From: an uncultured Schlesneria sp.
Lineage (GTDB): Bacteria > Planctomycetota > Planctomycetia > Planctomycetales > Planctomycetaceae
Direction: 5' to 3'
NCBI GenBank assembly: GCA_903904835.1
Contig: CAIVEI010000011.1
Span: forward strand, 1 to 64,000
DNA length: 64,000 nt
Shown here one piece after another: positions 54,361 to 62,782 of the stretch. The first letter of the stretch is position 1; each line of letters starts with the position of its first letter. The notes beneath the pieces are model-generated. The model was not told where the DNA came from. It ran no database searches and was given only the letters and a program-made list of their open reading frames with translations. The position numbers were made by a program, and so were the translations under genes.

Positions 54361-56925
54361 ATGACTTTATCCCCATCACTTCGACCTGAACTACTCGCTC
54401 CTGCCGGCGACCTGGACTGTCTGCGCGCCGCCGTCGAGAATGGAGCCGATGCCGTTTATTTCGGATTGAATTGCGGTTTTAACGCGAGGGCTCGAGCCAC
54501 CAATGTGTCCGCCGACGAACTGACCGAGGTCATGCAATTTCTGCATCATCGTGGCGTCAAAGGCTATGTCACACTGAATACATTGGCGTTTACTGACGAG
54601 TTGCAGGAACTTGAGTCATTGATCCGCTCAATTTCACTTTCAAATGTCGATGCCGTTCTGGTTCAGGATCTGGGGTTGTTGCGGCTGATCCGTGCCACCG
54701 CGCCAGACCTAAGAATTCACGCGTCGACTCAAATGACATTGACGAGTGCCGAATGTATTCGAGTCGCTGAAGAATTGGGAATCGAACGAGTGGTCCTCCC
54801 TCGTGAACTATCGATACAGGAGATCGCTCGCCTGCGCAAGTCGACATCCGTTGCGCTGGAATGTTTCGTCCACGGTGCACTTTGCGTCGCATATTCAGGT
54901 CAATGTTTGACGAGTGAATCACTAGGGGGTCGAAGTGCCAATCGAGGCCAATGTGCTCAGGCATGCCGGTTGCCATACGACCTGATCTGTGATGGCGAGG
55001 ATGTTGATCTGGGTTCTCAGAAATACCTGCTCAGTCCGCAAGATCTTGCCGCTTACGAATTGACGCCTGACTTGATTGCAGCGGGAATTTCGTCGTTCAA
55101 AATTGAAGGACGACTGAAAACACCTGAATATGTTGCCAATATGACCCGTCATTATCGAGAAGCGATCGACACCGCCATGCGAGGTGAGCCGATCGAGTTC
55201 TCGCGAGATGACGTCCGCGAGATGGAGCTGTCGTTTTCACGCGGTTTCTCACCCGGTTGGCTGTTGGGCGATGATCACAAGATGCTGGTTCCGGCGATCT
55301 CATCTGCCAAACGAGGGGTGCTGCTGGGAACGATTTCAAACATTTTCCTTGATTCGGTTGAAATTCACCTTGAAGGGCCGGTCAAGCGGGGTGATGGAGT
55401 CGTCTTCGAGGGGAATCGAGAAGCGGACGCCGAACAGGGGGGACGGATTTACGGGGTGTTCCAGGAAGGACGCTTGCTCGACGAACTGATCGACCATGGG
55501 ACTGTGGAACTCGAATTTCAGCATGGACTAATCGACTTCGAGCAACTGACAATCGGCCAGGCGATCTGGATGACTGACGACCCCCAACTGACTGCCCGAC
55601 TGAAAAAGACCTTCACTGGCCCCGATCCGATCCGTAAACGGCCGTTAACTGTTCGTGTTCGCGCAATCGCTGATAAACCCCTCGAAATTGAAGGGGTCTT
55701 AAGTCCCCTGTTAACGTCCGGTCCCGGCGAAGTAATTTGCGTGAACGTCGTGTCGGCGACACCGCTGGCCAAGGCGACAAAGCATGCGGTGACGCGAGAA
55801 TTTCTTGTAGAACAACTGGGGCGGCTAGGCAACACCCCTTACGAACTACATCAGCTTGATGCCGAAATCGTTGACGGACCGATGATTCCGCTAAGCGTCC
55901 TGTCAAAGCTGCGTCAGGAACTTGTGGCCCGACTCGATCACGCGGCCAGACAGCCTGAGCCGCGAAGGTTGCACTCGGGATCGGCTCTTCAAGAGCTGAA
56001 AGGGAAGATTCCGTCTCAGGCTGCTTTCGAAAACGAACGGACGGGTCAACCTCGCCTTCATCTCTTGTGCCGAACGTTGTCGCAGGTCCGCGCTGTCACG
56101 AATGATGACCTGCCAGGGACGAACGACGGTCGACTGATCTACGCCGATTTTCAAGATCTACGGGAATACCGCGAGGCAGTTGAGATCGCTCATGCAGCAA
56201 ACCTGCCGATCTACCTGGCCCCTCCTCGAATTCAGAAGCCGGATGAAGCGGGTTTGTTTTTGTCGCTTCTGAAATATGATGCGGACGGAATGCTGGTCCG
56301 AAACCTGGCGGGGATGCGTTTCTGTTCTGAACGTCATGTTCCTTTCGTTGCCGATTATTCACTGAACGCCACGAATGAACTGACGGTTGATTATCTGATC
56401 AGTCAGGGTGCTCAGCGCGTGACCGCTTCCTACGATCTGAACCGCGACCAGTTGCTGAATCTCGTTTCGTCGGTTCCCGCCCCGTGGCTCGAAATCGTGA
56501 TTCACCAGCACATGCCAATGTTCCACATGGAGCATTGCGTTTTCTGCGCCGTCCTGTCACCCGGAACGAATAAGACAAACTGTGGTCGGCCGTGCGACAC
56601 ACACCTTGTTCAACTTCGCGACCGGGTTGGTAGTGAGCACCCGCTGAAGGCTGATGTCGGCTGTCGTAACACGTTATATAACGCCGTTCCTCAAAGCGCA
56701 GCCGAGGTCGTTTCGACCCTGCTCGAAAAAGATGTGTCTGATCTTCGTATCGAATTCCTGGACGAAGAGCCGGCCGAGGTGAATCGCATACTTAATCTTT
56801 ACCGCGATCTGCTTTCCAATCGCATTCGGGGTGAAGAGGTCTGGAGACGGCTGAACGCCGCCAATCGGGTTGGCGTAACACGAGGAACCCTCGAAGAACG
56901 CCGCAATCCATTAGCGATTCTGTAG
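54361..56925 (+). CDS. Long U32-family peptidase-like / RlhA-type protein
   Basis: Protein of 854 residues starting at 54361 (MTLSPSLRPELLAPAGDLDC). The N-terminal third is the U32 barrel: AAVENGADAVYFGLN, VQDLGLLRLIRATAPDLRIH, STQMTLTSAECIRVAEELG, and the four-cysteine iron-sulfur-type cluster site in ALCVAYSGQC and RGQCAQACRLP, then FKIEGRLKTPEYVA. A DUF3656-like middle follows. The last 280 residues form a second U32-like module with HMEHCVFCAVLS, CGRPCDTHLVQLRD and DVGCRNTLYNAVPQSA. E. coli RlhA, a 23S rRNA cytidine hydroxylation protein, is the closest known type; it is shorter and lacks the last module. rRNA modification is therefore a likely but unproven role. Confidence 0.83.
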   Translation: MTLSPSLRPELLAPAGDLDCLRAAVENGADAVYFGLNCGFNARARATNVSADELTEVMQFLHHRGVKGYVTLNTLAFTDELQELESLIRSISLSNVDAVLVQDLGLLRLIRATAPDLRIHASTQMTLTSAECIRVAEELGIERVVLPRELSIQEIARLRKSTSVALECFVHGALCVAYSGQCLTSESLGGRSANRGQCAQACRLPYDLICDGEDVDLGSQKYLLSPQDLAAYELTPDLIAAGISSFKIEGRLKTPEYVANMTRHYREAIDTAMRGEPIEFSRDDVREMELSFSRGFSPGWLLGDDHKMLVPAISSAKRGVLLGTISNIFLDSVEIHLEGPVKRGDGVVFEGNREADAEQGGRIYGVFQEGRLLDELIDHGTVELEFQHGLIDFEQLTIGQAIWMTDDPQLTARLKKTFTGPDPIRKRPLTVRVRAIADKPLEIEGVLSPLLTSGPGEVICVNVVSATPLAKATKHAVTREFLVEQLGRLGNTPYELHQLDAEIVDGPMIPLSVLSKLRQELVARLDHAARQPEPRRLHSGSALQELKGKIPSQAAFENERTGQPRLHLLCRTLSQVRAVTNDDLPGTNDGRLIYADFQDLREYREAVEIAHAANLPIYLAPPRIQKPDEAGLFLSLLKYDADGMLVRNLAGMRFCSERHVPFVADYSLNATNELTVDYLISQGAQRVTASYDLNRDQLLNLVSSVPAPWLEIVIHQHMPMFHMEHCVFCAVLSPGTNKTNCGRPCDTHLVQLRDRVGSEHPLKADVGCRNTLYNAVPQSAAEVVSTLLEKDVSDLRIEFLDEEPAEVNRILNLYRDLLSNRIRGEEVWRRLNAANRVGVTRGTLEERRNPLAIL

Positions 56926-56946
56926 CGAACGATTAATCGTCAAAGT

Positions 56947-58581
56947 TCAGACCTTGATTGGTTCTCTGCGTTGGCCTGTTTCTTTACTTCGAATCCAGAT
57001 CGACAGGCGACGTGCCTGATAATCGGTGACGATGGTGCAACATGTGAGAAGAACGACCATCAGAATCGGCACGATCCAACTTTCAAAGTCTTCGGCATAA
57101 TACACAAGGCTAAGGTAACCGGCGATGCAGCCCAAGCCTGCTGTCCAGATCTGGCTGCGGTTCAATGAGAGACCGGAAAGGATCAATACCAGGACGTAGG
57201 CGGTCACATGTGAAATATCGGACTTTTTCCTCGCTTGCAGGACGGATGTCATAAAGATGATATCCGTCAGTAAAAAGGCAAACGGGGTCCACCGTTGGCT
57301 ACCCGGTTTTGTTGCTTGCCATTCCCAGACCAGTGATAGCCCGATCCAAAGACTCAGTTCTGCTATGATCGGTTTGTAATAATCTGAGATGGACGAGATA
57401 TTCGGCGTCGACAGGCAACGCAAGATAACGATCAAAAGTGTCGGTACGAGGGCAAGCAGGCGGTAGGCGGCGTCAGGATATCGGCGGAACGTCCGGGATA
57501 AATGGGTGATGGGCGAGAGGGGCTCGTATGGCGAACTTTCGCCGGTGATCCAGCGTTCAAGATCCTGAGCCAGTTCCAGCGCTGACGGGTAACGTTTCTG
57601 GGGCGACTTCTCCAGGCAGCGCAGGCAAATCTGTTCCAGCTTTTTGGGAACGGTTCGATTCCAGTGCCGCAGCGGCAACGGCTCACGTTCCATCACCTGG
57701 AGGACCGTGTCAAATGCCGAATCCGCCTTAAAAGGAGGGCGACCACAAAGCATCTCGTAAAGGATGGCACCGAGGCTGTAGACGTCTGATCGAATTGTCA
57801 CTTCGCGGATACGACCCGCTGCCTGTTCTGGGGACATGTAACTTGGAGTTCCCAGGATCGTCCCAGTCACAGTCGGGTCGTGGAATTCGTCGAGAGCTCG
57901 CGCAAGACCAAAATCGACAAGGCACGGTTCGTCACATTCATCGAGGAGAACATTTGACGGCTTGAGATCTCGATGGATGATGCCATTGGCATGAAGATGG
58001 TCGACCGCTTTTGCAATCATGATCATCCAATGCACCGCCTGCTCTGTCGAAAGGGGACCATTACGGAGATGCGATGCCACGCTGGTCCCGGTCACAATAT
58101 CCATCGTGAAGTAGGGCTGTCCGCCAAAATCGCCGAAGTCATGGATCGAGACGATATGCGGGTGCCGAATTCGTGAGGCGAGTCGGGCTTCCTGAGCGAA
58201 CCGACGACGCTGATCAGGACTGGAGAACGGGCTTCCCGTGAGCATCTTGAGGGCGACGGTTCGATCGAGTTCGGGGTGATACGCTCGAAAGACAACTCCC
58301 ATTCCGCCACGCCCCAGTTCGCCGCGTAATTCATATTTGCCAAAGCTAATCGATTCGGACGTCTCTGATGTTTGAGTGCAAGTCGCTAATGGATCTGAGA
58401 GGATTGTTGCGAATGCTTCGATGTCCTGCAGATCATCCGCCCACGATGCGAGCCCTGGTTCCAGATTAATCAATCGTCTCTGCTCGATAACGTCACCACG
58501 CTGGATCGCCGTCAAATATGCATCCAGAAGTGAAAACAATTCTCCGTTTGGGGCATCTTCCTCCGAGGCTGAATTTGTCAT
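56947..58581 (-). CDS. Membrane serine/threonine protein kinase
   Basis: Protein of 544 residues; AAGGAGGT just upstream fixes the start at 58581. The kinase domain spans about 83-350: glycine loop LGRGGMGVVF, ATP lysine in VALKML, catalytic IIHRDLKPSNVLLD, LVDFGLARALD, and APE region TPSYMSPEQAAG. The N-terminal 80 residues are a helical region common in planctomycete kinases. The C-terminal 170 residues contain about five or six membrane segments (LLALVPTLLIVILRCL, WTPFAFLLTDIIFMTSVL, WIVPILMVVLLTCCTIVTD). It begins 10 bases after the ECF sigma factor gene stop and is surely in the same operon. Confidence 0.9.
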   Translation of the reverse strand: MTNSASEEDAPNGELFSLLDAYLTAIQRGDVIEQRRLINLEPGLASWADDLQDIEAFATILSDPLATCTQTSETSESISFGKYELRGELGRGGMGVVFRAYHPELDRTVALKMLTGSPFSSPDQRRRFAQEARLASRIRHPHIVSIHDFGDFGGQPYFTMDIVTGTSVASHLRNGPLSTEQAVHWMIMIAKAVDHLHANGIIHRDLKPSNVLLDECDEPCLVDFGLARALDEFHDPTVTGTILGTPSYMSPEQAAGRIREVTIRSDVYSLGAILYEMLCGRPPFKADSAFDTVLQVMEREPLPLRHWNRTVPKKLEQICLRCLEKSPQKRYPSALELAQDLERWITGESSPYEPLSPITHLSRTFRRYPDAAYRLLALVPTLLIVILRCLSTPNISSISDYYKPIIAELSLWIGLSLVWEWQATKPGSQRWTPFAFLLTDIIFMTSVLQARKKSDISHVTAYVLVLILSGLSLNRSQIWTAGLGCIAGYLSLVYYAEDFESWIVPILMVVLLTCCTIVTDYQARRLSIWIRSKETGQRREPIKV

Positions 58582-58591
58582 CGAAACCTCC

Positions 58592-59215
58592 TTATGACAA
58601 AGACAAGTCCTGGCTGAGCTTAGCACGTAATTGCTCGACGGCTCGCATCCATAACATTTGACAGGCACCGCGAGTCCGATTCATTCGCTCGGCGACGTCA
58701 TCGAACGATAACCTTTCGAGATTTCTCAATAAGACGACTTGCCGATAGTCGTCGGGGAGCGACTCAATCGCAACAGCGACCTGCAATTCTCGTTCGGCCT
58801 TTGACAACAATTGACTGGGACTAGGGCCCGGATCGGCCGGTGACCAGTCAGCATGGCTTAATGTTGGATCAGAGATTGTCTGCTCGCGGCGAACGTCCCG
58901 TCGATTGGCTCCTCGGTAATGCTTATCGGCATCAAGAACATTGTGCTGAACGATCTGTTTCAACCAGGCGAGCCATTCCTCCGGTGTTCGACCTCGAAAG
59001 TTTTCGAACCCACGATGAGCTTCGAGCATCGATTGCTGAACAAGATCTGACGGATCGACCTTTGTCTGCAATCGGCGGTGTAATTGCACGCGAGCTGTCA
59101 CGGCGACGAAACTACGACAGGCTTCAAACAGCCTATTTCGTGCCGACTCGTCCCCTTGTCGCGCGAGCGTCAGCCAGCCAGCGAGTTGTGACGATTCTGC
59201 GTTCATTTCACCCAT
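58592..59215 (-). CDS. ECF-type RNA polymerase sigma factor
   Basis: Protein of 207 residues. Region 2 is visible in LFEACRSFVAVTARVQLHRR ... DPSDLVQQSMLEAHRGFENF and EWLAWLKQIVQHNVLD; region 4 is ESLPDDYRQVVLLRNLERLS ... MNRTRGACQMLWMRAVEQLR. A typical planctomycete ECF sigma factor. It is immediately followed by a kinase gene on the same strand, so the kinase may control its activity, a coupling known from planctomycete ECF groups. No anti-sigma factor is nearby. Confidence 0.9.
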   Translation of the reverse strand: MGEMNAESSQLAGWLTLARQGDESARNRLFEACRSFVAVTARVQLHRRLQTKVDPSDLVQQSMLEAHRGFENFRGRTPEEWLAWLKQIVQHNVLDADKHYRGANRRDVRREQTISDPTLSHADWSPADPGPSPSQLLSKAERELQVAVAIESLPDDYRQVVLLRNLERLSFDDVAERMNRTRGACQMLWMRAVEQLRAKLSQDLSLS

Positions 59216-59547
59216 TCAGTATGGAGTCTGAATAACAATGTCTGCCGCCGAGAGAAAACAATCGATGAATGCCTGAAATGGAAAGCGTATTCGACGATAA
59301 CAAACCTTCTGTAAAAAAGCGTGTCAAATCGAATGGGCGATTTCGGGCTTCTTACGAGAGGAAAAATTCCTCGGCCTATTTATGGATAACACATTTATAA
59401 AAAGAGCGATCTTTGGCTTGACACGAATCGTCGCTTTGATATTATTCGATGATCTTGAACAGACCGTGAACGATTCACGGGTGCTGCGCCGGGGTGCATT
59501 TTTGTCACCCTGCCCGTGATCGCGGCGAATCTCGAAAGATTCATTCA
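59216..59547. promoter_or_regulatory. Divergent promoter space between sigma factor and csrA
   Basis: About 330 bases. AT-rich at 59330-59450, with a perfect hairpin CGTGAA-CGA-TTCACG near 59466 and a 5-bp hairpin GGGTG...CACCC (near 59491). These lie 50-80 bases before csrA and could sit in its leader. No gene is seen. Confidence 0.4.
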
Positions 59548-59733
59548 ATGCTGGTTCTCACTCGCAAAATGTCACAGACGATCAAGCTCGGCGACGACAT
59601 CACGATTACGGTTGTCCGAACGTCGAACGGTTCTGTAAAGCTGGGCGTCGAAGCACCTCGAAACATTCGGATTTCACGTGAAGAATGTGGCGAACAAATA
59701 TTGTCCCAGTTGCCAGAGCCGAAGGTCGCCTGA
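59548..59733 (+). CDS. csrA: Carbon storage regulator CsrA
   Basis: Protein of 61 residues, of normal length. Starts MLVLTRKMSQTIKLGDDITI, with the conserved first-strand residues LVLTRK and the RNA-binding GVEAPRNIRISREE. CsrA is a dimeric RNA-binding protein that binds GGA motifs in mRNA leaders to control translation. The start at 59548 is set by the family N-terminus; the ribosome binding site is weak (GAAAGA). No partner such as FliW is in the window. Confidence 0.92.
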   Translation: MLVLTRKMSQTIKLGDDITITVVRTSNGSVKLGVEAPRNIRISREECGEQILSQLPEPKVA

Positions 59734-59788
59734 CCGCATGATCAATCATGAAATACACGGTTTTGGCGCATTGATTTTCGATTGTTAG

Positions 59789-60373
59789 CACAAACCAGAA
59801 AATGGGTATGTCTTCACTGCAATCGACCGTGACTCGAAGCTTCTGCTCTGCTGGCATGCTGCCCAACGATCTCCGCAAGACACTTGGGCATTTGCTGACA
59901 AGTTGTTTGCGTCCGTTTCGGGGTGCCCAACGATCAACACGGACGGATCCAACAGCTATTCGTTCATCATTCCATATTCGTTCTCGAACAATGTGAACTA
60001 CGCTCAGATGATCAAGAATTTCCAGAATTCTGGAAGCGGATCTGCCGCTGCTCGTTATTCTCCTGGATCAATTACTTCAGTTGAAAAACGAATCATTTGT
60101 GGTGACGTTCCAGTTGCTCAGATTGGTACGAGCCGGATGGGACGGTTCAACCTGACAAAGAGAATGCAAGTTCGCCGCTTCACCCGCGTGACGAATGCCC
60201 ACAGCAAGAAGACTCGAAATCATGACGCGATGCTGGGGCTTTACTTCGCTTGGTACACCTTCTGCCGCAATCACTCGACGATCAAGGCAACGCCAGCAGT
60301 TGAGGCTGGCTTGACTGATTCGGTCTGGTCGATGGAAAAACTGCTGACAATGGCCGCTTCCGCGTCAGCGTGA
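59789..60373 (+). pseudogene. N-terminally truncated IS1-type transposase
   Basis: An open frame of about 194 codons from after the in-frame stop at 59786 reads GYVFTAIDRDSKLLLCWH, LFASVSGCPTINTDGSNSYS, AARYSPGSITSVEKRIICGD and TKRMQVRRFTRVTNAHSKKT, then TPAVEAGLTDSVWSMEKLL. This is the DDE part of a common IS1-like transposase. The N-terminal zinc-finger/DNA-binding region is missing and there is no proper start codon with a ribosome binding site, so it is a remnant. It lies between csrA and the restriction-modification genes. Confidence 0.8.
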
Positions 60374-60434
60374 AATGTACGACTTCACATGTTAACTTGT
60401 TTCAACACCGTGACATTTTTAGGACTTCGATATT

Positions 60435-61502
60435 ATGACAAAAGTGAAATCAACAGTTCTTCCGCTCGACGCGATTCATCATGGCGATTGTCTCGATCTA
60501 CTGAAAAAACTCCCCGACGAATGCATTGATCTAATCGTATCATCACCTCCTTACAATCTTGGCAAGGAATATGAGGCGAAACGTGCTCTTCAGGTATACC
60601 TCGACGAACAGACGATCGTCCTTGAACAGTGTTCCCGTGTCCTCAAGTCAACGGGGTCGATTTACTGGCAGGTAGGATGGTTCGCTGAGAAAGGTTTGCT
60701 CATCCCGCTTGATGTGCGATATTTCCCGATTCTAGAATCGTTCGGACTCATTCCTAGAAGCCGTATCGCTTGGGCACGCCAACACGGACTCCATGCCAAA
60801 AATAAATTCTCTGGCAGGTATGAAACGATTCTTTGGTTCACAAAAACTGACGATTATTACTTCGAGCTGGACAAGATCCGAGTGCCGCAGAAATGGCAGA
60901 ACAAAAAACACTTCCGAGGGGATGAGGCAGGAAAGCTTTCCTGCAATCCTGACGGGAAAAATCCCGGCGACATCTGGATGTTTCGCAATGTGAAACACAA
61001 TCACGAAGAACAGACGATCCATCCGTGCCAGTTCCCCGAAGACATGATCGCGCGCATCGTTTTGTCGTCCACTCCAGACGGCGCAACTGTCTTCGACCCA
61101 TACATGGGAACTGGGACAGTTGCCGTTGTCGCTCGGGATCATGGACGGCATTTCATGGGGTCAGAGATTGACCCGAAGTATCATGCTGTCGCTCTTCGTC
61201 GTCTCTCTGGAATGCCAGATGCAAACGGTTCATTCCCGAATCTGAAGACGCTCCGGGACTATTGTGAACGCACGGGGAAAAGCGTCAAGAACTTCCGTTT
61301 CGACGTTCAGGTCGGCAAAACAGCCAGCGATCGATCGATGGCGAAGATTTATCCTGAAGAACACCACCTTCATGAACTGGAAGAACGAATCGGCTATGAA
61401 GAGGCAGCCTTCGGCGCAGACTTACGGGGACACGAACGCCCCGAAGACCACGGGTTAAACGGAAAGAAAAAGACACCTGACCAACAAAAGCTTTTTAGCT
61501 AA
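60435..61502 (+). CDS. Type II DNA methyltransferase, beta class, predicted N4-cytosine
   Basis: Protein of 355 residues. The catalytic motif IV IVSSPPYNLG comes near the N-terminus (about residue 35) and the S-adenosylmethionine motif I FDPYMGTGTVAVVARD near residue 220, the order of beta-class enzymes. SPPY favours N4-cytosine methylation. The target-recognition region lies between them. It is convergent with, and overlaps by the stop codons, a BglII-like endonuclease gene. The pair forms a type II restriction-modification system; the sequence methylated is inferred to be AGATCT from the endonuclease. AGGA precedes the ATG. Confidence 0.9.
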   Translation: MTKVKSTVLPLDAIHHGDCLDLLKKLPDECIDLIVSSPPYNLGKEYEAKRALQVYLDEQTIVLEQCSRVLKSTGSIYWQVGWFAEKGLLIPLDVRYFPILESFGLIPRSRIAWARQHGLHAKNKFSGRYETILWFTKTDDYYFELDKIRVPQKWQNKKHFRGDEAGKLSCNPDGKNPGDIWMFRNVKHNHEEQTIHPCQFPEDMIARIVLSSTPDGATVFDPYMGTGTVAVVARDHGRHFMGSEIDPKYHAVALRRLSGMPDANGSFPNLKTLRDYCERTGKSVKNFRFDVQVGKTASDRSMAKIYPEEHHLHELEERIGYEEAAFGADLRGHERPEDHGLNGKKKTPDQQKLFS

Positions 61503-62158
61503 TCCAGCAGCGTCAGCGCCGCTTTAGTATCGCCCGAGATTCTGCACATGTGTTTTGTGCTGATGCCTTCGCGTGAATATCTGCCGCTGTATTGAGTGAA
61601 AACCACAGGACAGCGTTCCCCCGGCTCGGCAAACAATCCCACAAGACGGATCGGAACGCCGAAGAGTTTGTACTTTGACAGCGATGTCAGTTGCCGTTGT
61701 GCCTGTTCATAGTACAGCGTGCTGTTTGAGGCAGGGAACATATTGGCTTTCGTGACGATGACTGCGACACCAGTCAAGTGTTGATTCAATGGAATCTTGG
61801 CATTGTAGAACAGTTCAGACCGCAACATGTTATTCAACAGAAACGGATAATTCGAGAACTGGATTTCGACAATCATCCCCTTCTTGCCGAAGTCGATATC
61901 CTTTCCGAGAAAATCGAACTCCTGGGGAATCGGAATTCCTCCCATCCAGTGATTTTTCCCACTGACGAGCTTCCGCCCGATATATTTGTTTGTGCCCTTG
62001 GGATCAAAGATGAGATTCCCGACTTTGCCCGCTTGGTCGGATGCTTGCAAGTGAAGCGGCATCGCAGAAAGAACATCACGGATTTCTTGCCATTGCCGGC
62101 CAAACTCTCCAGCAATCGCGGCATCAGCGCCATTGAAATCCTGCCATTGGATTAACAT
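61499..62158 (-). CDS. BglII-like type II restriction endonuclease
   Basis: Protein of 219 residues starting at MLIQWQDFNGADAAIAGEFG (62158; 11 further residues are possible). It closely resembles BglII: MPLHLQASDQAGKVGNLIFD, FDFLGKDIDFGKKGMIVEIQ, QFSNYPFLLNNMLRSELF, MFPASNSTLYYEQAQRQL and GVPIRLVGLF. The active site D-x8-E-x-Q, known in BglII as Asp84-Glu93-Gln95, is present in DFGKKGMIVEIQ. BglII cuts AGATCT; the same or a related site is inferred. It is convergent with its methyltransferase, sharing overlapping stops. No controller gene is seen. Confidence 0.9.
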   Translation of the reverse strand: MLIQWQDFNGADAAIAGEFGRQWQEIRDVLSAMPLHLQASDQAGKVGNLIFDPKGTNKYIGRKLVSGKNHWMGGIPIPQEFDFLGKDIDFGKKGMIVEIQFSNYPFLLNNMLRSELFYNAKIPLNQHLTGVAVIVTKANMFPASNSTLYYEQAQRQLTSLSKYKLFGVPIRLVGLFAEPGERCPVVFTQYSGRYSREGISTKHMCRISGDTKAALTLLD

Positions 62159-62308
62159 GGCGGCACCGATTGACGATGTCCGCGAAGACATTTAGACACA
62201 AGCATCCATGTTCCCTTAATTTCACCGTCCTTGGTGAAGGGCATACGATTATTTGAAAGTTAGAATTTCGTCAACACAGAGTTCACCGAGTACCAGAAAA
62301 TGGAGTGC

Positions 62309-62329
62309 AAGACGCACTTTGCGCGTCTT
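62309..62329 (+). terminator. Terminator-like hairpin before the ISKra4-like transposase
   Basis: Perfect 7-bp arms 62309-62315 and 62323-62329 followed by TT. It could block read-through into the transposase, as seen in several insertion sequences. The left end of the element was not identified. Confidence 0.45.
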
Positions 62330-62398
62330 TTGACTGAGGGTACATTTTGTGATCGGATGTTTATTCATTTAATGGACTTAGCTCAAAGGAGGCCAAGG

Positions 62399-62782
62399 AT
62401 GGCATTCTCGAAGAGGTCTGTGGATCCAGTTGTTCAGGCTCGTTTGCGTGAGATGGCAGCGGAAATGCGTGGATTGTTGTACGGAGAAGCGGGCTGCCCT
62501 GAATGGGGGACAAAATTCATAGAAATCGAGACGGACGGAATGCCTGTTGGCTTGGAACTGGCTCGGCTGGTGATGGAGCAGTCGGTCGACGAGCAGTCCC
62601 ATCAAATGCCAAAGGGGGCGATGGCTGTTGATGACGATGAGGTTACCGCCAACAAGCCAAAATCTCGGAAGTTGGAGACAGAGGCAGGACCAGTCACGTG
62701 GGAAGAACCTTGTGGATACCAGAAGAAAGGCCGCAAGGCTTTTTTTCCCTCAGACCCGAGCGCTGGGGTTAGGCGTCGATGA
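62399..62782 (+). CDS. ISKra4-like transposase, N-terminal part
   Basis: A frame of 127 residues starting at ATG 62399 with a perfect AAAGGAGG six bases before it. It reads MAFSKRSVDPVVQARLREMA ... LEMEQSVDEQS-type sequence, then GYQKKGRKAFFP, the usual run-up to the second domain of ISKra4-family transposases. It ends after an unrelated tail because the frame changes at a run of seven T (62740-62746); the continuation reads one base ahead from 62748. Either the element uses frameshifting or slippage to make the full protein, or it is broken. Confidence 0.75.
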   Translation: MAFSKRSVDPVVQARLREMAAEMRGLLYGEAGCPEWGTKFIEIETDGMPVGLELARLVMEQSVDEQSHQMPKGAMAVDDDEVTANKPKSRKLETEAGPVTWEEPCGYQKKGRKAFFPSDPSAGVRRR

